A DNA stretch of 64,000 nucleotides from positions 77,174,895 through 77,238,894 of the forward strand of contig OY294044.1 in assembly GCA_958510825.1 (NCBI GenBank), in the 5' to 3' direction. This document shows positions 20,666 through 32,389 of this stretch, piece after piece. How positions within the stretch are numbered: position 1 is the stretch's first letter; every line of letters begins with the position of its first letter. Under the pieces are notes generated by a model. It worked only from the letters and a program-made list of their open reading frames with translations. It was not told the origin of the DNA and made no database searches. The position numbers were made by a program, and so were the translations under genes. Source of the DNA: Brachypterus glaber. Lineage: Eukaryota; Arthropoda; Insecta; Coleoptera; Kateretidae.

Positions 20666-21482
20666 AAATATTGCTGTGTCGAAAAATTATTTCTCCAGAT
20701 TTTGAAATGTTTGCCCGTTTTAAAATCTGTAGGTACATTCCGAAAACACGATTTTTCGATATGCCTCTGTCCGTCCATCCAGAGGCATGCAGATAACACC
20801 ATTTAACAGTCCCATGCCAAACTTTAAACTTAACTTAGGCGTGTTTTAGTTACGAGTTTTGTCGCGCGGTCTACACTAGACCATTTTATTTTTTGTTAAA
20901 AAAAAATATTTGTATTTTTGAAAACCAAATATCCTATATCGATACCCCCAAGCAACAAAGCCGTAACTCATATATTCTCATTTTTCACGACAGCTAAATT
21001 TCTAAAATATTTTTTTTTGTATTTAAGGGTGGGCTAATGATTGAAGTAGAAAAGGTAGCCACGTGATACATCATTTGAAAGCTTATAAAATTCTCTATTT
21101 AACTGTATAAGTATTTATTTTTTATTTATTGTTTGTTTCTGATAATATTCAAGTTTAGAATTTCCTACTTTAGTGTTTTTAGGTAAACATTTGGTTAAAA
21201 TGGCCTGTGGAGAAATCGTACCACTATGTGTATCTTTTTTCAAGACGTTTACCAATGAGTATAAATCAAAACGGGTCTAATTTGAGTTACATCCTTGTTG
21301 GATGGGAGTGTCGATATTATTTATTGGGTTATATTTAAAACTATTTTACATATTTTTTTCAAAGTATAATTATTAAGTAACTGTTAAGGGTAAAAGGAAA
21401 ATTATATGTAATTTTAACATATTTAACATCTGTAAGGCTATATGTAAAAAAAATAAAAAATAACTTAAAAAACTTTCTGAAA

Positions 21483-21484
<2 letters not shown>
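20666..21484. other. No gene recognised; single arm of family N
   Basis: GTGATACATCATTTGAAAGC at about 21063 is an arm of the family N foldback (see 7930-8420). Nothing else recognisable. Confidence 0.45.

Positions 21485-21514
<30 letters not shown>
21485..21514. repeat. (TA)n microsatellite
   Basis: About 15 TA units. Confidence 0.9.
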
Positions 21515-21516
<2 letters not shown>

Positions 21517-21619
21517 TAAACATAATATACATATTATACATTTATAAAATAAAAATAAAAAAAATAAATAAATTTAAAAAAATGATTATACAATTTGACA
21601 AAATAATGCAATATTTTAG

Positions 21620-21846
21620 TCAGTGATGTACTGTAATCGTAAAACTAACTGGCACCTGTGAGCTGAGGCAAGGGGAAGAGAAGAGTAAACAGCACCTTGT
21701 ACATATATCCATCATATACTCTTCACAAGCATAGTTATAACATTTTGCGCAATATTTTCTTGTCGATTTATTTTTACTTCTTGGGCATATTTTGCAGCGT
21801 CTAACGTAATTTTCTGTTCTACTGGGAACAGTCGGTATGCTTTTTT
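21620..21846 (-). pseudogene. piggyBac transposase C-terminal zinc finger, remnant
   Basis: The minus-strand frame between stops (about 74 codons) reads RRCKICPRSKNKS, then RKYCAKCYNYACEEY and MMDICTRCC. This is the C-x2-C, C-x2-C, C-x2-H, C-x2-C layout of the cysteine-rich domain at the end of piggyBac transposases, which binds subterminal DNA. The histidine is replaced by tyrosine (CEEY) and the final CF by CC. No start codon and no catalytic core are adjacent. It is distinct from the 8591-11540 element, whose finger sequence differs. Confidence 0.75.
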
Positions 21847-23429
21847 ACATCGCCAGTCGGCAAATTTTACCTTCACACCCCCCCCCCACCCCCCACAACA
21901 AACAAAAACCTCGAAATGCCCTTGATTGTATCTTTAATCTATCTTTAAACTAAAAACAAACCTTGAAAAACCATATTCACAAAAAAAACATAAAAACTGT
22001 TGACACAAAATATAAAATGCGAAAAATTTAGTAAATCAAAAAAATTCGATTTTTGAAAAATGGCAATTTTGCACTATGATAGTAAATTATAAATATAACA
22101 ACATGTCTTTAATAGTTTTCTCTGGAAAAATCGCATAAGGAAGGAAAATATTTTTTTTGCAATTTTGGCCAAGGTGAAATAAAATTTACATTTGCAGGTT
22201 ACTTTTTTTAGGAACCGAAAATAAATTGATTATAAAAATAAAAAAATAATAATAATAACCTTAAAACTTGCCTGAAACTTTTGTCTAAAAGTTAAGTGTG
22301 GTGGAACCGTACCATTTTCAATTTAATATAAATTGAGCTTCGGTCTATGCGGTAAGGTGAGGTAAGAAAGCGGCTACCTGAGGGCGCAAAGCTTATGGCT
22401 TTTTCATCTAGTTGTCGACATTTTTTTAGGCAACTTTTAAATTTGTGTGGGGAATGTTGATTAATTTTAAACTTACTAGTATATTTAAGGCAAATCAATG
22501 ATATTAACCCTTGACTGGGTCAAAAGAAACACCCCACTCATACTGTTAAACGGAGGTTATTAATTTTTTTTTTAATTTTTGATATAATAGAAATATTATT
22601 TATTATTTTATTTCATAAATTAAGTAAAACTTAAGTTAAATTTAAAATTAATTTATTGTACTCCAAAATACCAGTTGCCTGAAAAAACATTAGTATTAGG
22701 TAAAGGTTAACAAAAAAAAATAGGCAATAATTTCATTACACCAAACGAGTTAAATACATTTTTTGTTATTAAAGAGAGAGAGAGAGAGATAGAGAGAGAG
22801 AGAGATATAAAGACAAATACAGATATAGATATAGATATAGTTTATCTCCAAGTTTTGCCTCAACACTTTTTGTTCCTAATAATTTTCACTTCTGTATGTT
22901 TAAAAAACAAACTAATATAATTAGTAAATACCTTGTTATACGAGTTTAAAAAGATAATTGTATGCAAAAAAAAAACTTTCAAAAAGTTGCAAATGCAGGC
23001 GTGAGCAAAAAGTAGGAGGTTTTTGAAGGAATAGCTTCAAAAATTATGATTCATAATATATTAGGCCTTGCCATGAGTATCTTACAACTTTGTTAATTTA
23101 CGAAAAACCCAAAATTTTTATTAATCAGGGTATTTATTTATATTGCCTGTTTGACCTATTTAAATTTAAAAAATTACTGTAAAAATTCATATTATTGAAT
23201 TTTCAAAATATTTCCAATAATTATAAGATGCAACAATTATTATTCATTACATCATTAAAAAAAATGATTATTAAGTAAATTTATGATTTCCTAATATACA
23301 GTGAAAATCAATCTAAGCAAATCATGAGACCAAAGCGTCTCCTAAATGTCAGTGAAATTGGCATGCTAATCACCATGCCGGTCACCACGTGAACCGAAAT
23401 TTGTATTTTATTTACATGAGAGCAATGCA
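21847..23429. other. No gene recognised; family L copy and GA microsatellite
   Basis: The second family L copy is at 22310-22420. A (GA)n then (GATATA)n microsatellite is at 22773-22842. The C-run near 21878-21896 is low complexity. The rest is AT-rich without coding signal. Confidence 0.5.
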
Positions 23430-24276
23430 CTTTTCCTTTTGCTTTCCCATTTTAAAAATTTTCAAGATTTCGGAAAGCCTTGTATTCGTGCAAAAATTTA
23501 AAAAAAAAATTTTTGCGTATTTTTGCGTTTTATGACGTTTTGTGTCGATATAAATCAATTTCAAGCAAAAAAAAAATGTCGGTCGGTCGATCGGTCGGTC
23601 GGTCGGTCGATCGGTCTGTCCGGGAAATTTTGTGGGCACGTTAACTTAAGAACGCTTTAAAAAATTTGGCATACAGGTATGTTACCAAAAGTTCTAGCTC
23701 GGGATTGTTTTTGGTTAACATTGGGGTGCGACAAGGGGCAAATGAGCAAAAATATATTTTTTTTAGAAAAATTTGAAAATTGATATATAGGGATTTTTGA
23801 GGTTGCTGATATTGAATCTGATAATAAAAGTTTTTTAACTCCACCCCCAAGGGGGGTGAGGAGGTAAATATTTTAAAATATTTTCAATATTTTCCTCAAA
23901 ATTGGTATATAGGGGCTTTTGGGGTTTGAATCTGATAATAACTTTTTTCTAATTTCACCCCCTGAGGGGGGGGGTAGTTTCCTTGAAAACTGGTGTATTG
24001 GGGTTTTTGAGGTTGCTGAAAGTGAATCTGATAATAAAAATATTCTGAATGCGCCCCCTGAGGGGCAGTTTTCGTGAAAATTGGGGTTTTTGAGGTTGTT
24101 GAAAGGGAATCTCATTAAAACAACATTCTAACTTCACTCCCAAAGGGGCAGAGGGTAGTTCTCGTGAATACTAAGGTTTTTATGGTTGCTGAAAGTGAAT
24201 CTGATAATAAAAAAAAAACATTTTACTGGCGGAGGTGAAAAATGGGAAAGCTGTTTTACTGGGCAGTGTATTTTTT
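23430..24276. mobile_element. Foldback family A, copy 2 (centre plus right arm)
   Basis: Starts in the shared centre (CCTTGTATTCGTGCAAAAAT), then (GGTC)n at 23579-23618, AGAACGCTTTAA, the array of about 100-bp units (about four), and the shared end CTGTTTTACTGGGCAGTGTA. The left arm is absent. Frames here are repeat artefacts. Confidence 0.8.
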
Positions 24277-24339
24277 CCTATTTATATGTTGTATAAAGTT
24301 CGTGTCAAAATTCCGAGTCCTTTTTGACATCAGCTTAAA

Positions 24340-24720
24340 ATTTTGAATAAATAAATAACATAACTGGAAATGCATGGGGGTCGTGTGATCTTTTTAAAGC
24401 TCATTATATTCCATATTCGACCATGTATTAAAAAAAATTGGAACCTTTTTTTGTGGGGGTTAAAAAAGTGCTGAAAATGGGAATTTTCGTTCAATGGTCG
24501 AAAATCAAGCAATTTTTGTTGATATAAAAAAAATCAATTTTTTTAAGATTTTTTAGGGAAGAAAATTAAAAATTCAACACAAAAAAAATAATTTAAAATT
24601 ATATGCTAAAGAAAATAAATAAGGTTTTTAAAACTTTTTAAAAAATTATGTAACACACGACCTCCCTTTCCATTTAAAAATCCCTCTTTGCCTCCCACCT
24701 CCATTGACTCCTAAAAATAT
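24340..24720. mobile_element. Foldback family N, degraded copy
   Basis: GTGTGATCTTTTTAAAGC at the left and AATTATGTAACACACGACC at the right recall the arms of 7930-8420. The centre is AT-rich. Confidence 0.5.
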
Positions 24721-24794
24721 TAAATGCCAAAAAAAATGAGTTATGTTATTTAAGTGTTTCAAAGTTAATATACTTAAGTATTTTAAAAGTTAAA

Positions 24795-24830
24795 GGAGGG
24801 CGGACTTCAACGTTTCGGCCTTATTAATTA
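24795..24830 (-). mobile_element. Penelope-like terminal motif, fragment
   Basis: On the minus strand AAGGCCGAAACGTTGAAGTC, the second half of the Penelope-type terminal motif seen at 18306 and 44876. The CTGAAGA half is missing. Confidence 0.4.
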
Positions 24831-25199
24831 AGAAAAAAATAATTAATTTTAAATTTCTAAAAATATAAAAGTAAAAAAATAAAGTATTATTTTACACATA
24901 AACCTTATAAGGTTCCTATAGGAATTTTATTCTATTCTTTAGGCATTCTATTTTATTCTAATTTTTAATATTTTAATATCACACGTGTGCTGCACAGGGT
25001 TGCACACTAGGGTATTTCAAAAAACTTGATTTTTAACATTTTAAGTTGGTCCGTCGCATAGGCGTAACTAGGGGACTTATGGGGCCAAGCCCCCCCCCCC
25101 CCCGAAGTTTTGTATTTTGTACCCCAGATATATTTTATTAAAAAAAAAAATTTGCTTTATAAAAAATAAAGTGGGGCAGACATTATTTTTTTTTAGCAC
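24831..25199. other. No gene recognised; C-run
   Basis: A C-run at about 25090-25103 follows GGCGTAACTAGGGG, text typical of degenerate non-autonomous insect elements. A CACACGTGTG palindrome sits near 24984. Confidence 0.4.
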
Positions 25200-26160
25200 A
25201 GAATTTTTCTTATGGTACTCTTACGACACGAGCAGAGTACCTAGCCCAGAAAACCAGCTTGAGAGTCTAGTATATAGCATCCTAAACTTTCTTTCATATA
25301 GCAAGGAAAAAAGAAGAAATTATTGAGACGTTCAAAATATTTCTCAAAAGTTGAATGAAAAATGGACGCTATAATTGTTCGTCTAAAAACACTGCATTTA
25401 CTAAGGTCACTTTTATTTTTGTTCTGTACTTCTTTACTTCTTAAAAAAGCTAAATTATCAAAAAAATTATTTTTTCGACGATTTTTGAAAGATCTGAAAA
25501 GAATTTAGAATTCGTTAAGGGAACGTTCAAGTATTACGTAAAGCAAATGTTGATAATTTTGGACCCCCCCATGTAACGCTATTTTCCTATACGATTAACA
25601 TGGGCGTAACACTCCAAAATGAACCCCCTCCCCCCAAATTTACAAATCGGCGTGCATCCATTCTGAAAGCTTTGTTAAGAAAACAAAAACAAAATAAATA
25701 CTATTTTGAAATATTTGCTTGCATTTAGTGCAAAAAATAGAAGCATTATTAGCGAGCTAAATTGAGACTATATAAGCAGTATATTTTGGACTTAAAATAG
25801 TTTATAGCACGTTCTTAATTAAACCAATATAAACTATATATTTTTGACATAAATTTGGTCATTATTAGGTCGTCGTAAATTTTATCAAATAAAGGCGTAT
25901 ATTATCGACCTAAAATAGTGTATTAATTTACCGTCTAAAACTAGTGAGCATTTAATATTAAACATGAACCTTAAATTAACATAAAATAGCATACACATTT
26001 CGATATAATTATGAGTGCTTTTAGATATACAACAGCGTCCATTTTTCATTCCACTTTTGAGAAATATTTTGAACGTCTCAATAATTTCTTCCATTTTTCT
26101 TCAATCTGCTTTTCTGGGATAAGGGGTACTAAAAATGTACATATGTACATAATATGTACT
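25200..26160. mobile_element. Foldback, about 960 bp, hosting a family P MITE
   Basis: The left arm (about 25235-25370) has AGACGTTCAAAATATTTCTC and AAAAATGGACGCT; the right arm has their complements AGCGTCCATTTTT and GAGAAATATTTTGAACGTCT (about 26033-26075). Frames in the arms are not genes. Confidence 0.7.
25518..25640. mobile_element. MITE family P, right-truncated copy
   Basis: GGGAACGTTCAAGTATTACG at the left, CATGGGCGTAACACTCCAAA inside. The right TIR is lost after a C-run. It lies in the loop of the surrounding foldback. Confidence 0.7.
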
Positions 26161-26463
26161 ACGTATGTACTATGTAGTATTTTTTATCTAACTGATTAGA
26201 CAAAATGTTTTTTTTTATTCAATTATTTTTTTAACAGGTACAAATAAAATTTTACATCATTATTTGCGTTTTTATAAAAATATATTTTTAATAATTATAT
26301 TTATTTTGAGTTAGTAAGTGTTTCCGAAAGAAATATATTCCTTCTAGTGACTTAAAATTTTATTAATATTTATTAATATGGATAGTACGATTAATTAGGT
26401 TAATTTTATTACTATTTTTTTTTTTTTTTCAATCAAATGGTCTTTTTTATTAAATTGGATTTT

Positions 26464-27068
26464 CAAAAATGCCTCCCTTTGCCACTCTTCTAATTATTTT
26501 TTTTATTATTATCTATAAATGTCCCTTTAAAATATTGTTTAGAATTCAGCTGCTGATTTTTGCTCTTTTTGAATTAATAATTATTTTCAGTGACCACAAA
26601 TAGACACATTTTTAAAATATGGAAAAACATGAAAAATAGTTTAAAAAGAAAAGATATTTGAATATTTAATGGAAAAGTTAGATTTTTGTCATTAAACTAA
26701 AACAATATATTATTAGGCTAAGTGCTAAAGTAAATACAAAAATGGGAACAAGTCAGGAGTATAGCAAATGCATTTTTAATGGATTTTGAAAAGTGGCATA
26801 CAAATATAGCTTTACCATAATGATGGTAAGTTGTTTAATGAACTCTTCTTCCTAATAAAAATCAAAATATACAAATATATTTTCTTTTTTTTTCGATTTT
26901 TCATGGTTTTTCCACATTTTAAAAATCTGTCTATTTGTATCACTGAAAATAATTATTATCTCAAAATACAGCAAAAATCAGCAGCTGAAAACTAAACAAT
27001 ATTTTAAAGTGACATTTATAGATAATTAAAAAAAATATTTCGAAGAGAGGCAAAGATCGGCATTTTTG
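26464..27068. mobile_element. Foldback, about 600 bp
   Basis: The left end CAAAAATGCC...ATTATCTATAAATGTC and the right end GACATTTATAGATAATT...GGCATTTTTG are mirrored. Inner pairs include AATAATTATTTTCAGTGA against TCACTGAAAATAATTATT. Confidence 0.75.
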
Positions 27069-27295
27069 AAAAAAAATAACTAGTTCATCTCGTTTTTATA
27101 CGATAAAAACGAAAACAAAAAGAAAAACTAAAAAAAAACAGTTTTTTATACTTATATAGAATTTTTGGCTTAATTCAAAAATGTAAAAAACTACCGGGTT
27201 TTCCTTTAAAAAAAACATATTTATGCCCAACCGGAAGTGAAACAAAAAAATTAAATCTGCCATTTTATAGCCAATATAATAGTAATTATATACCA

Positions 27296-27405
27296 AGGTA
27301 GAGAAGACATTTTTTATAACCGAGGGAATTAAATCCCAAGCTGCGTAGCAGTGAGGGATTTAAGAGTGCGAGGCTATAATAGTCTTCTCTGCCGTAATTT
27401 ATATA
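27296..27405. mobile_element. Short hairpin element
   Basis: GGTAGAGAAGAC and GGGAATTAAATCCC at the left; AGTCTTCTCTGCC at the right, with GAGGGATTTAAGAG. An imperfect inverted repeat of about 110 bp. Confidence 0.55.
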
Positions 27406-28402
27406 TTAGTTTTTTCACTACTAGCACTATTTAACTATTTTTATTCAAACAATAAAATAAATTATTAACAGAAATGTTATTTCTTGAAATTTCATAAAAA
27501 TCAAGTAGCCTTGATCAATGACATTGGCTTAAATAAATACTTTGAACTGACGTTTAAAAAATTAGTTTTTTTTTAATTTTTTCATAATATTTAGCTAATT
27601 ATTGATTGTATTAATTGGTAATATTTATAATTAGTTATATTTAATAAAATTTATTATTATTATTTAATAATAGTTATTTAAAGCTATTTTCTTGGGTTTA
27701 ATTAGTAAAAATTGCCAGTAAAAATTGCAAGCAAGCAAAGAACTGAAACATCTAAAGTGACAGAAATCAATTGTTTATAAAATTTACTCCTACTAGGAGA
27801 GAAAAAATTATTATTGCTATAGTGAAGAAAATTGATTTCACAGTCTGAAAACATGATAAATAATGGTATGATCTAAAGCTAGTAGTGAAAAAAATTCTAT
27901 AATTCACCAAAGTTTTGTTTTTATCGAAGATTAATCTTAATTTTGGGGATGCACATAAATAAAACTCACCCGGTATACCAATCTTTATATGAAATTTTAA
28001 AATTTTACAATCTGAATGCAAAGTAAGTAAACTACTGAAAACGTCCCTGTTGTCGTAATGAAGGTATCAACTCTGTTAATTACTTATTATTGTCCAGAAT
28101 TTTGAGTTGACCCAATTAATATATTGGATAATGGCGAAAAAAATGGAACGGAAGTGTCAAAATAAATTCTGCAAATTTTATTTATGACCTCTAACATTGA
28201 AAACACTTTACTTGAAGGATATTGTACCTAATGATAGTAGGCGTGTATAGTCGCACTCTTCATTTAAATCTAAGGTAAGCTGATAAAACAGTTGAATTTG
28301 ATGTGATTTCATCACTATAGTGTGAAATACTAAACGTATAGTGACACTAATATTTTATAGACTAAGTGACAATAAATAGTTTGTGTATAAATTAGGTTTC
28401 AG
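27406..28402. other. No gene recognised; upstream of transporter exon
   Basis: AT-rich. It should contain the promoter or a leader exon/intron of the gene that starts at 28404, but I cannot point to a TATA box or start site with confidence. Confidence 0.4.
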
Positions 28403-28403
28403 G

Positions 28404-28441
28404 ATGTATTTGGACAGCAAATCTGAAAACAGTGAAAACAG
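28404..28441 (+). CDS. Tret1-like: Sugar transporter gene, first coding exon (probable)
   Basis: ATG at 28404 follows an acceptor-like AGGTTTCAG, so a leader intron may end just before it. The exon encodes MYLDSKSENSEN plus two bases AG, then the donor GTATAC. Joining to the exon at 32390 completes a serine codon and keeps the frame, giving a Ser/Glu/Asn-rich cytoplasmic N terminus like the text that follows. The link is inferred from phase and composition. The exon is very short and the intron is 3.9 kb, so it is less sure than the next two exons. Confidence 0.5.
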
Positions 28442-28648
28442 GTATACTTTAGTTTCATAGGCTCGATAATAAATTTATTTTATTTTTAAGTATTTTTTTA
28501 CATATTTTATTTATCTTTACCCTATTTTTTTTATTGATAAACAAATAGATTTTATAATAAGCTTTAATAAGACAAACATAAACAAATAAATGTCGTGTTT
28601 CTGTTGAAATTTTTAACTTAAGTACATATGCGCATATACAATTTATAT

Positions 28649-28785
28649 TAGGGCATATCCAAAGCCTCGCATAAGAACATAATACACAACAATGCGATAT
28701 CGTGATTGGCTTGATGTGCCGCCATGTATCTTGTATCGCATTCTTATGTTTTATGTTTTTATGCAAGCTTCTGGATAGGCCTTTA
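28649..28785. mobile_element. Foldback MITE family M, copy 1
   Basis: GGGCATATCCAAAGCC at the left, mirrored by GGATAGGCC at the right. The centre TGATTGGCTTGATGTG(C/T)CG and GCATTCTTATGT are shared with 60410-60545. Confidence 0.7.
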
Positions 28786-29094
28786 TACATATGCATTGCC
28801 TATCCATATGCATATGCCTATTTATCTTATTTTATCAAAAATAAAATAGCACAAGAAACTAGTTTTTTAAATTCAGACTTTTTCTTTAAAATCTTATCCA
28901 AAAAAACTTTTTTTTTAACTTGATATAACCATATTTTTAATTATAACACGGTGTTGTTCACACATCTTTAATAAAAATTAAAAAAAATATATTTATAACC
29001 TACTATATAACTTTTTCCTGAATTTAGCCTTACACTAGTGTAAGTGCAGTTTTTATAAATGCAAATAACCTTTTCAAATAATAAGTTTGAATTC

Positions 29095-29480
29095 TTATAC
29101 TATTTACAACGCTTAAGCGTTAGAATTCTATAATACGATAGTTTCGAATTATCTAAAGTCTCCAACTACGTCCTAGACAAATATTTCTTGGATACAATTT
29201 TTTTTCGTGAAAAAATAAGAAAGTTTGAAAATTTCCGTCTGTCCATCTATCCATGCGTCGGTCCTTCCGATGTCACGTTTTTTGTAAGCACGAAAACTCA
29301 AGAACGAATTATCCGATCTACTCGAAATTTTTAGTAAACATTAAGTTCTATGATAGATATCCCTATTTTTATGAAAATAATTCCCCCAAAAGCCAGAAAC
29401 GTTATTAGGGGTTAAACTTTTGAAAAAATCGAAAAAAAAAACTGTATCAATTTTTTTTTAATATTTTTTTTTTTTTTTTG
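29095..29480 (+). mobile_element. Dispersed repeat family J, copy 1
   Basis: TACGATAGTTTCGAATT, CGTCTGTCCATC, GTAAGCACGAAAACTCAAGA and GATCTACTCGAAATTTTTAG occur in the inverse order and strand at 49975-50480 (there with GTTATCGTGCCCATAAAAAC). A GTCTGTCC tract is part of it. Confidence 0.65.
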
Positions 29481-29581
29481 GCAACAGAATTTTTTCTCAA
29501 TTTTTTTTTAACTTAAAAAAATCGAAAACAGAGCTTTTTTTAGTGTGGTTATTTTATAGTTATCTGCTATACCCAATTAGT

Positions 29582-29746
29582 AATTGAGGCGGCAAGTGGA
29601 TGAAGGTGTTATGTAACATTTTTTAGATTTTGAAATTATGGTTGATGTACCTATTATAGAAGGGTCTTATACCCCTTAATTTATAGAAAATTTCAAAATT
29701 TAAAAAGAATGTAACATAACACCTTCATCCACTTGCCGCTTCAATT
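29582..29746. mobile_element. MITE, 165 bp, with about 58-bp TIRs
   Basis: The left end is AATTGAGGCGGCAAGTGGAT and the right end ATCCACTTGCCGCTTCAATT. The arms run through GAAGGTGTTATGTAACAT and its complement to AAATTTCAAAAT. TA flanks both ends. Non-coding. Confidence 0.85.
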
Positions 29747-30517
29747 AACAATAGCTAGTATTCAAATTAGATTATTTTGAACCTAGGTCAGTGTTGGACC
29801 AGTTTTCTAAGTCTCTGAGATGTCAGTTTCTCTTTTCTTCACTTTATTATCCACTGAGAATTTATTACAGTATTAACTGAAAGATTTTGTATGTTATTAA
29901 ATAAAATTTGTTACAGAAAAACATAACGTTCTGTCATTGCTACTACAACTTGTACTTAATAACTAGGGTTGCTGGGGATCCCAAAAAATTCTCAGTGTAG
30001 ACTTTTCTATGCATCCACAACATATTATGAGCTACATCTTGGACATCACAAAGCTTTCGTTGCACCAACACGGTGGGCCTTAAAATTTTTAAATCAAAAA
30101 TCAAGCACCACCTTTTTTTTATTTTTGGATTTTCTAGTCTAGAGCTTACTGAGTAAATAATGGTAAAAATTAAAATAGTCTTTAGAGTGCTCACTTTTTG
30201 AGAAAATCAATTTTCAATTGGTTTTATATTTTTTTCAGTGTACGCTAAATTTTTCTTGGGTATATCGAAAGAATACTTTTTTCTAAGCAAGATAATTTTA
30301 ATTAAATTAGGTGAATCGTTGTCTTTTAGTCAAGCCTGCCGTGATAACCTAGGGAAATATTTTAAAAATTAAAATAATTTAAAATATTCTTGATACATTG
30401 AATGTATTATTATTAATTAATATTATTTACGAAGATTTTTTATTTTAAATTAGCCATAAAATGGTTCTAAGTACCAAAAACACAATATCTATATCAATTT
30501 AAATAAAATAAAATAAG

Positions 30518-31158
30518 TTGGCTTTGATGGTTCAATCAGTTAAGTTTCTAGGCGTTCACTTGGACCAAAAATTGTGCTGGGACAACCATACCGATTCTGT
30601 AGCATCTGGACTACGAAAATCTATTTTTAGTTTGCGTACCCTAAGTAATCATGTTTCCCAATCAACGTTACTCACAGTTTACCACGCTTTATGTCACTCT
30701 AAAATGATCTACTGTCTGTTATGCTGGGGTCAGGGGTCGGGATGGGATAGAATTTTCAGGTTACAAAGGCATGCACTCAGAATTATTGATAATTTAAACT
30801 ATAGAGCTGATTGCAAGAGTGCGTTCATTAAACACAAAATTCTCACCTTCCCTTCTGCATACATTCTGGAATGTCTTCTTTTTATTAAAAAAACGAAGAG
30901 AAATATCAGAAGCATGCTGATGCTCACAGATATCCAACTAGACAAGGTCAAAACATTGTGCCTAATTCCCTGAGATTAACTAAATCCCAGAAAAGCTACG
31001 AGCACACAGGAATAAACTTATTTAATGTTCTACCTGAAAATGTCCAAATACTTCCTCTCACCAAGTTTAAGCACACTGTAAAGAATTTTCTGCTGCAAGA
31101 GGCTTTCTATTCTCTAGATGAATATTTGTGTTTTGATTTTAGAAATTTTTCAATGTAG
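30518..31158 (+). pseudogene. LINE reverse transcriptase C-terminal remnant
   Basis: Two overlapping frames (30518-30973 and 30958-31158) together match the thumb and tail of a LINE reverse transcriptase. A frameshift near 30950 separates them. There is no endonuclease and no RT motif A-C, so it is non-functional. Confidence 0.75.
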
Positions 31159-31310
31159 TCGATAATGTTTTACATATGTATAGTAACGTTTTAATTTATA
31201 TTTTTTATGTTTTTTAAGAAATGTGTCAGTAATGTACTAGTTATACAACTTTTCTGTATATTTTTTTTGACTTGTGTAAGTGCACTATTTCTGCACACCA
31301 GCACCAATAA

Positions 31311-31538
31311 ATTCTATTCTATTCTATTCTATTCTATTCTATTCTATTCTATTCTATTCTATTCTATTCTATTCTATTCTATTCTATTCTATTATATTCT
31401 ATTCTATTCTATTCTATTCTATTCTATTCTATTCTATTCTATTCTATTCTATTCTATTCTATTCTATTCTATTCTATTCTATTCTATTCTATTCTATTCT
31501 ATTCTATTCTATTCTATTCTATTCTATTCTATTCTATT
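31311..31538 (+). repeat. (ATTCT)n tract, about 45 units
   Basis: A nearly pure pentanucleotide tandem repeat with one ATTAT variant near 31391, starting right after AATAA at the LINE 3' end. Open frames reading FYSILFYSIL are artefacts of the period. Confidence 0.95.
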
Positions 31539-31829
31539 ATAACTTAAAGTTATACGTCAATAGGTTATAGCGGCAGGCTTGATTAAAACACGGCGATTTG
31601 CCTACTTTAATTTAAATTATCTTGAAAACATGAAAATAATATCTATTTATATTGAATATGTAATTTAGCTTATAAAAACACATTCTTTCGATATTCACCA
31701 TCAAAATTTAACATACGCTGAAAAAAATATAAAAACAATTGAAAATCGATTTTCTCGAAAAGTGCTCTAAAGATTATTTTAATTTTGACAATCTTTTACT
31801 TAGTCAGTGTAGAGTCTTATGAACCAACG

Positions 31830-32065
31830 TAAGTTGGCCAACCTTAGGCCAATGATAAATTTCCAACTTGAAATTTCAAAAAAAATCGTCGTCTTCGAGC
31901 GGCCAATGTAGGGCCAATGCAGTTTTGCCAACATTGGCCCGTCTAATGCTGATGTCACCTCAGTATGTAGGCGCAATGTGATTTGCCAAAATTGGTCAAA
32001 TGTAGGGAACATTGGTACGCCAAAGGCCAACGGAAGGCCAACGAACCAATGTTTGCTGGGTTGGC
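31830..32065. repeat. GCCAA/TTGGC-rich repeat
   Basis: About ten GCCAA or TTGGC words occur in 235 bp, e.g. AAGTTGGCCAACCTTAGGCC, GGCCAATGTAGGGCCAATGC, TGCCAACATTGGCCC. This may be a MITE or an NF-I-like site array. No ends were resolved. Confidence 0.45.
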
Positions 32066-32389
32066 TCGCTTTGATTTTTTAGTATCACTAACTATTACTC
32101 CATTTAATCTTAAAAGATGGTTTAAAGGGGCCCAGTTTGATTTCATTGCAAAGGGCCTGCCTAAAAATACTGTTCGAAAACAGGAATTCTTTTTTTTATT
32201 TTTCTTTTTCTTTTTAGGGATGAGAAAAACTGTTTCCTTTGCGGTCCCCCCTGGTTTCATTTTAATTTTAAATTTAAAATTTTAAAATTAATTTGTGCAA
32301 TATTTCTATCACGTCAGATTAACTGCTTGTCTGTATTTTAGACAACACGAAAACCTTATATTTATTTACCTTGTTATTTTCTTTTTCAG

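Larger units (their letters stand above)
30500..31538 (+). mobile_element. LINE 3' fragment, 5'-truncated, with pentamer tail
   Basis: A non-LTR retrotransposon end. The frame 30518-30973 encodes the region after the RT palm: VKFLGVHLDQKLCWDNHT, then IFRLQRHALRIIDN and ILTFPSAYILE. A frame break leads to 30958-31158 (GINLFNVLPENV ... FYSLDEYL), the usual C terminus. The catalytic FADD region and all upstream parts are absent. The 3' end is AATAAATTCTATTC, running directly into about 45 ATTCT units. Clade Jockey/CR1-like is inferred. The related copy at 53296-54383 shares the protein and the AATAAA-plus-pentamer design. Confidence 0.8.
30135..31818. mobile_element. Element F with about 210-bp inverted arms, hosting a LINE
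   Basis: The left arm (30135-30355) and right arm (31568-31818) are complementary: GTCTTTAGAGTGCT against AGTGCTCTAAAGATTA, TTTTTTTCAGTGTACGCTAA against ACATACGCTGAAAAAAATA, and CAAGCCTGCCG against CGGCAGGCTTG. The LINE piece 30500-31538 lies between them, so it inserted into the loop. Confidence 0.7.
28442..32389 (+). other. Intron 1 of transporter gene (repeat-filled)
   Basis: Donor GTATAC at 28442 and acceptor TTTTCTTTTTCAG ending at 32389. It contains a foldback (28649-28785), repeat J, a TIR MITE, a TIR element with a LINE insertion, and a GCCAA-rich repeat. Confidence 0.5.

Noticed and set aside
28455..28923. Frames on both strands over the family M foldback
   Set aside because: They lie in the inverted arms and read through each other; shadows of the hairpin.
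31207..31570. Two frames reading FYSILFYSIL
   Set aside because: Pure translation of the (ATTCT)n microsatellite.
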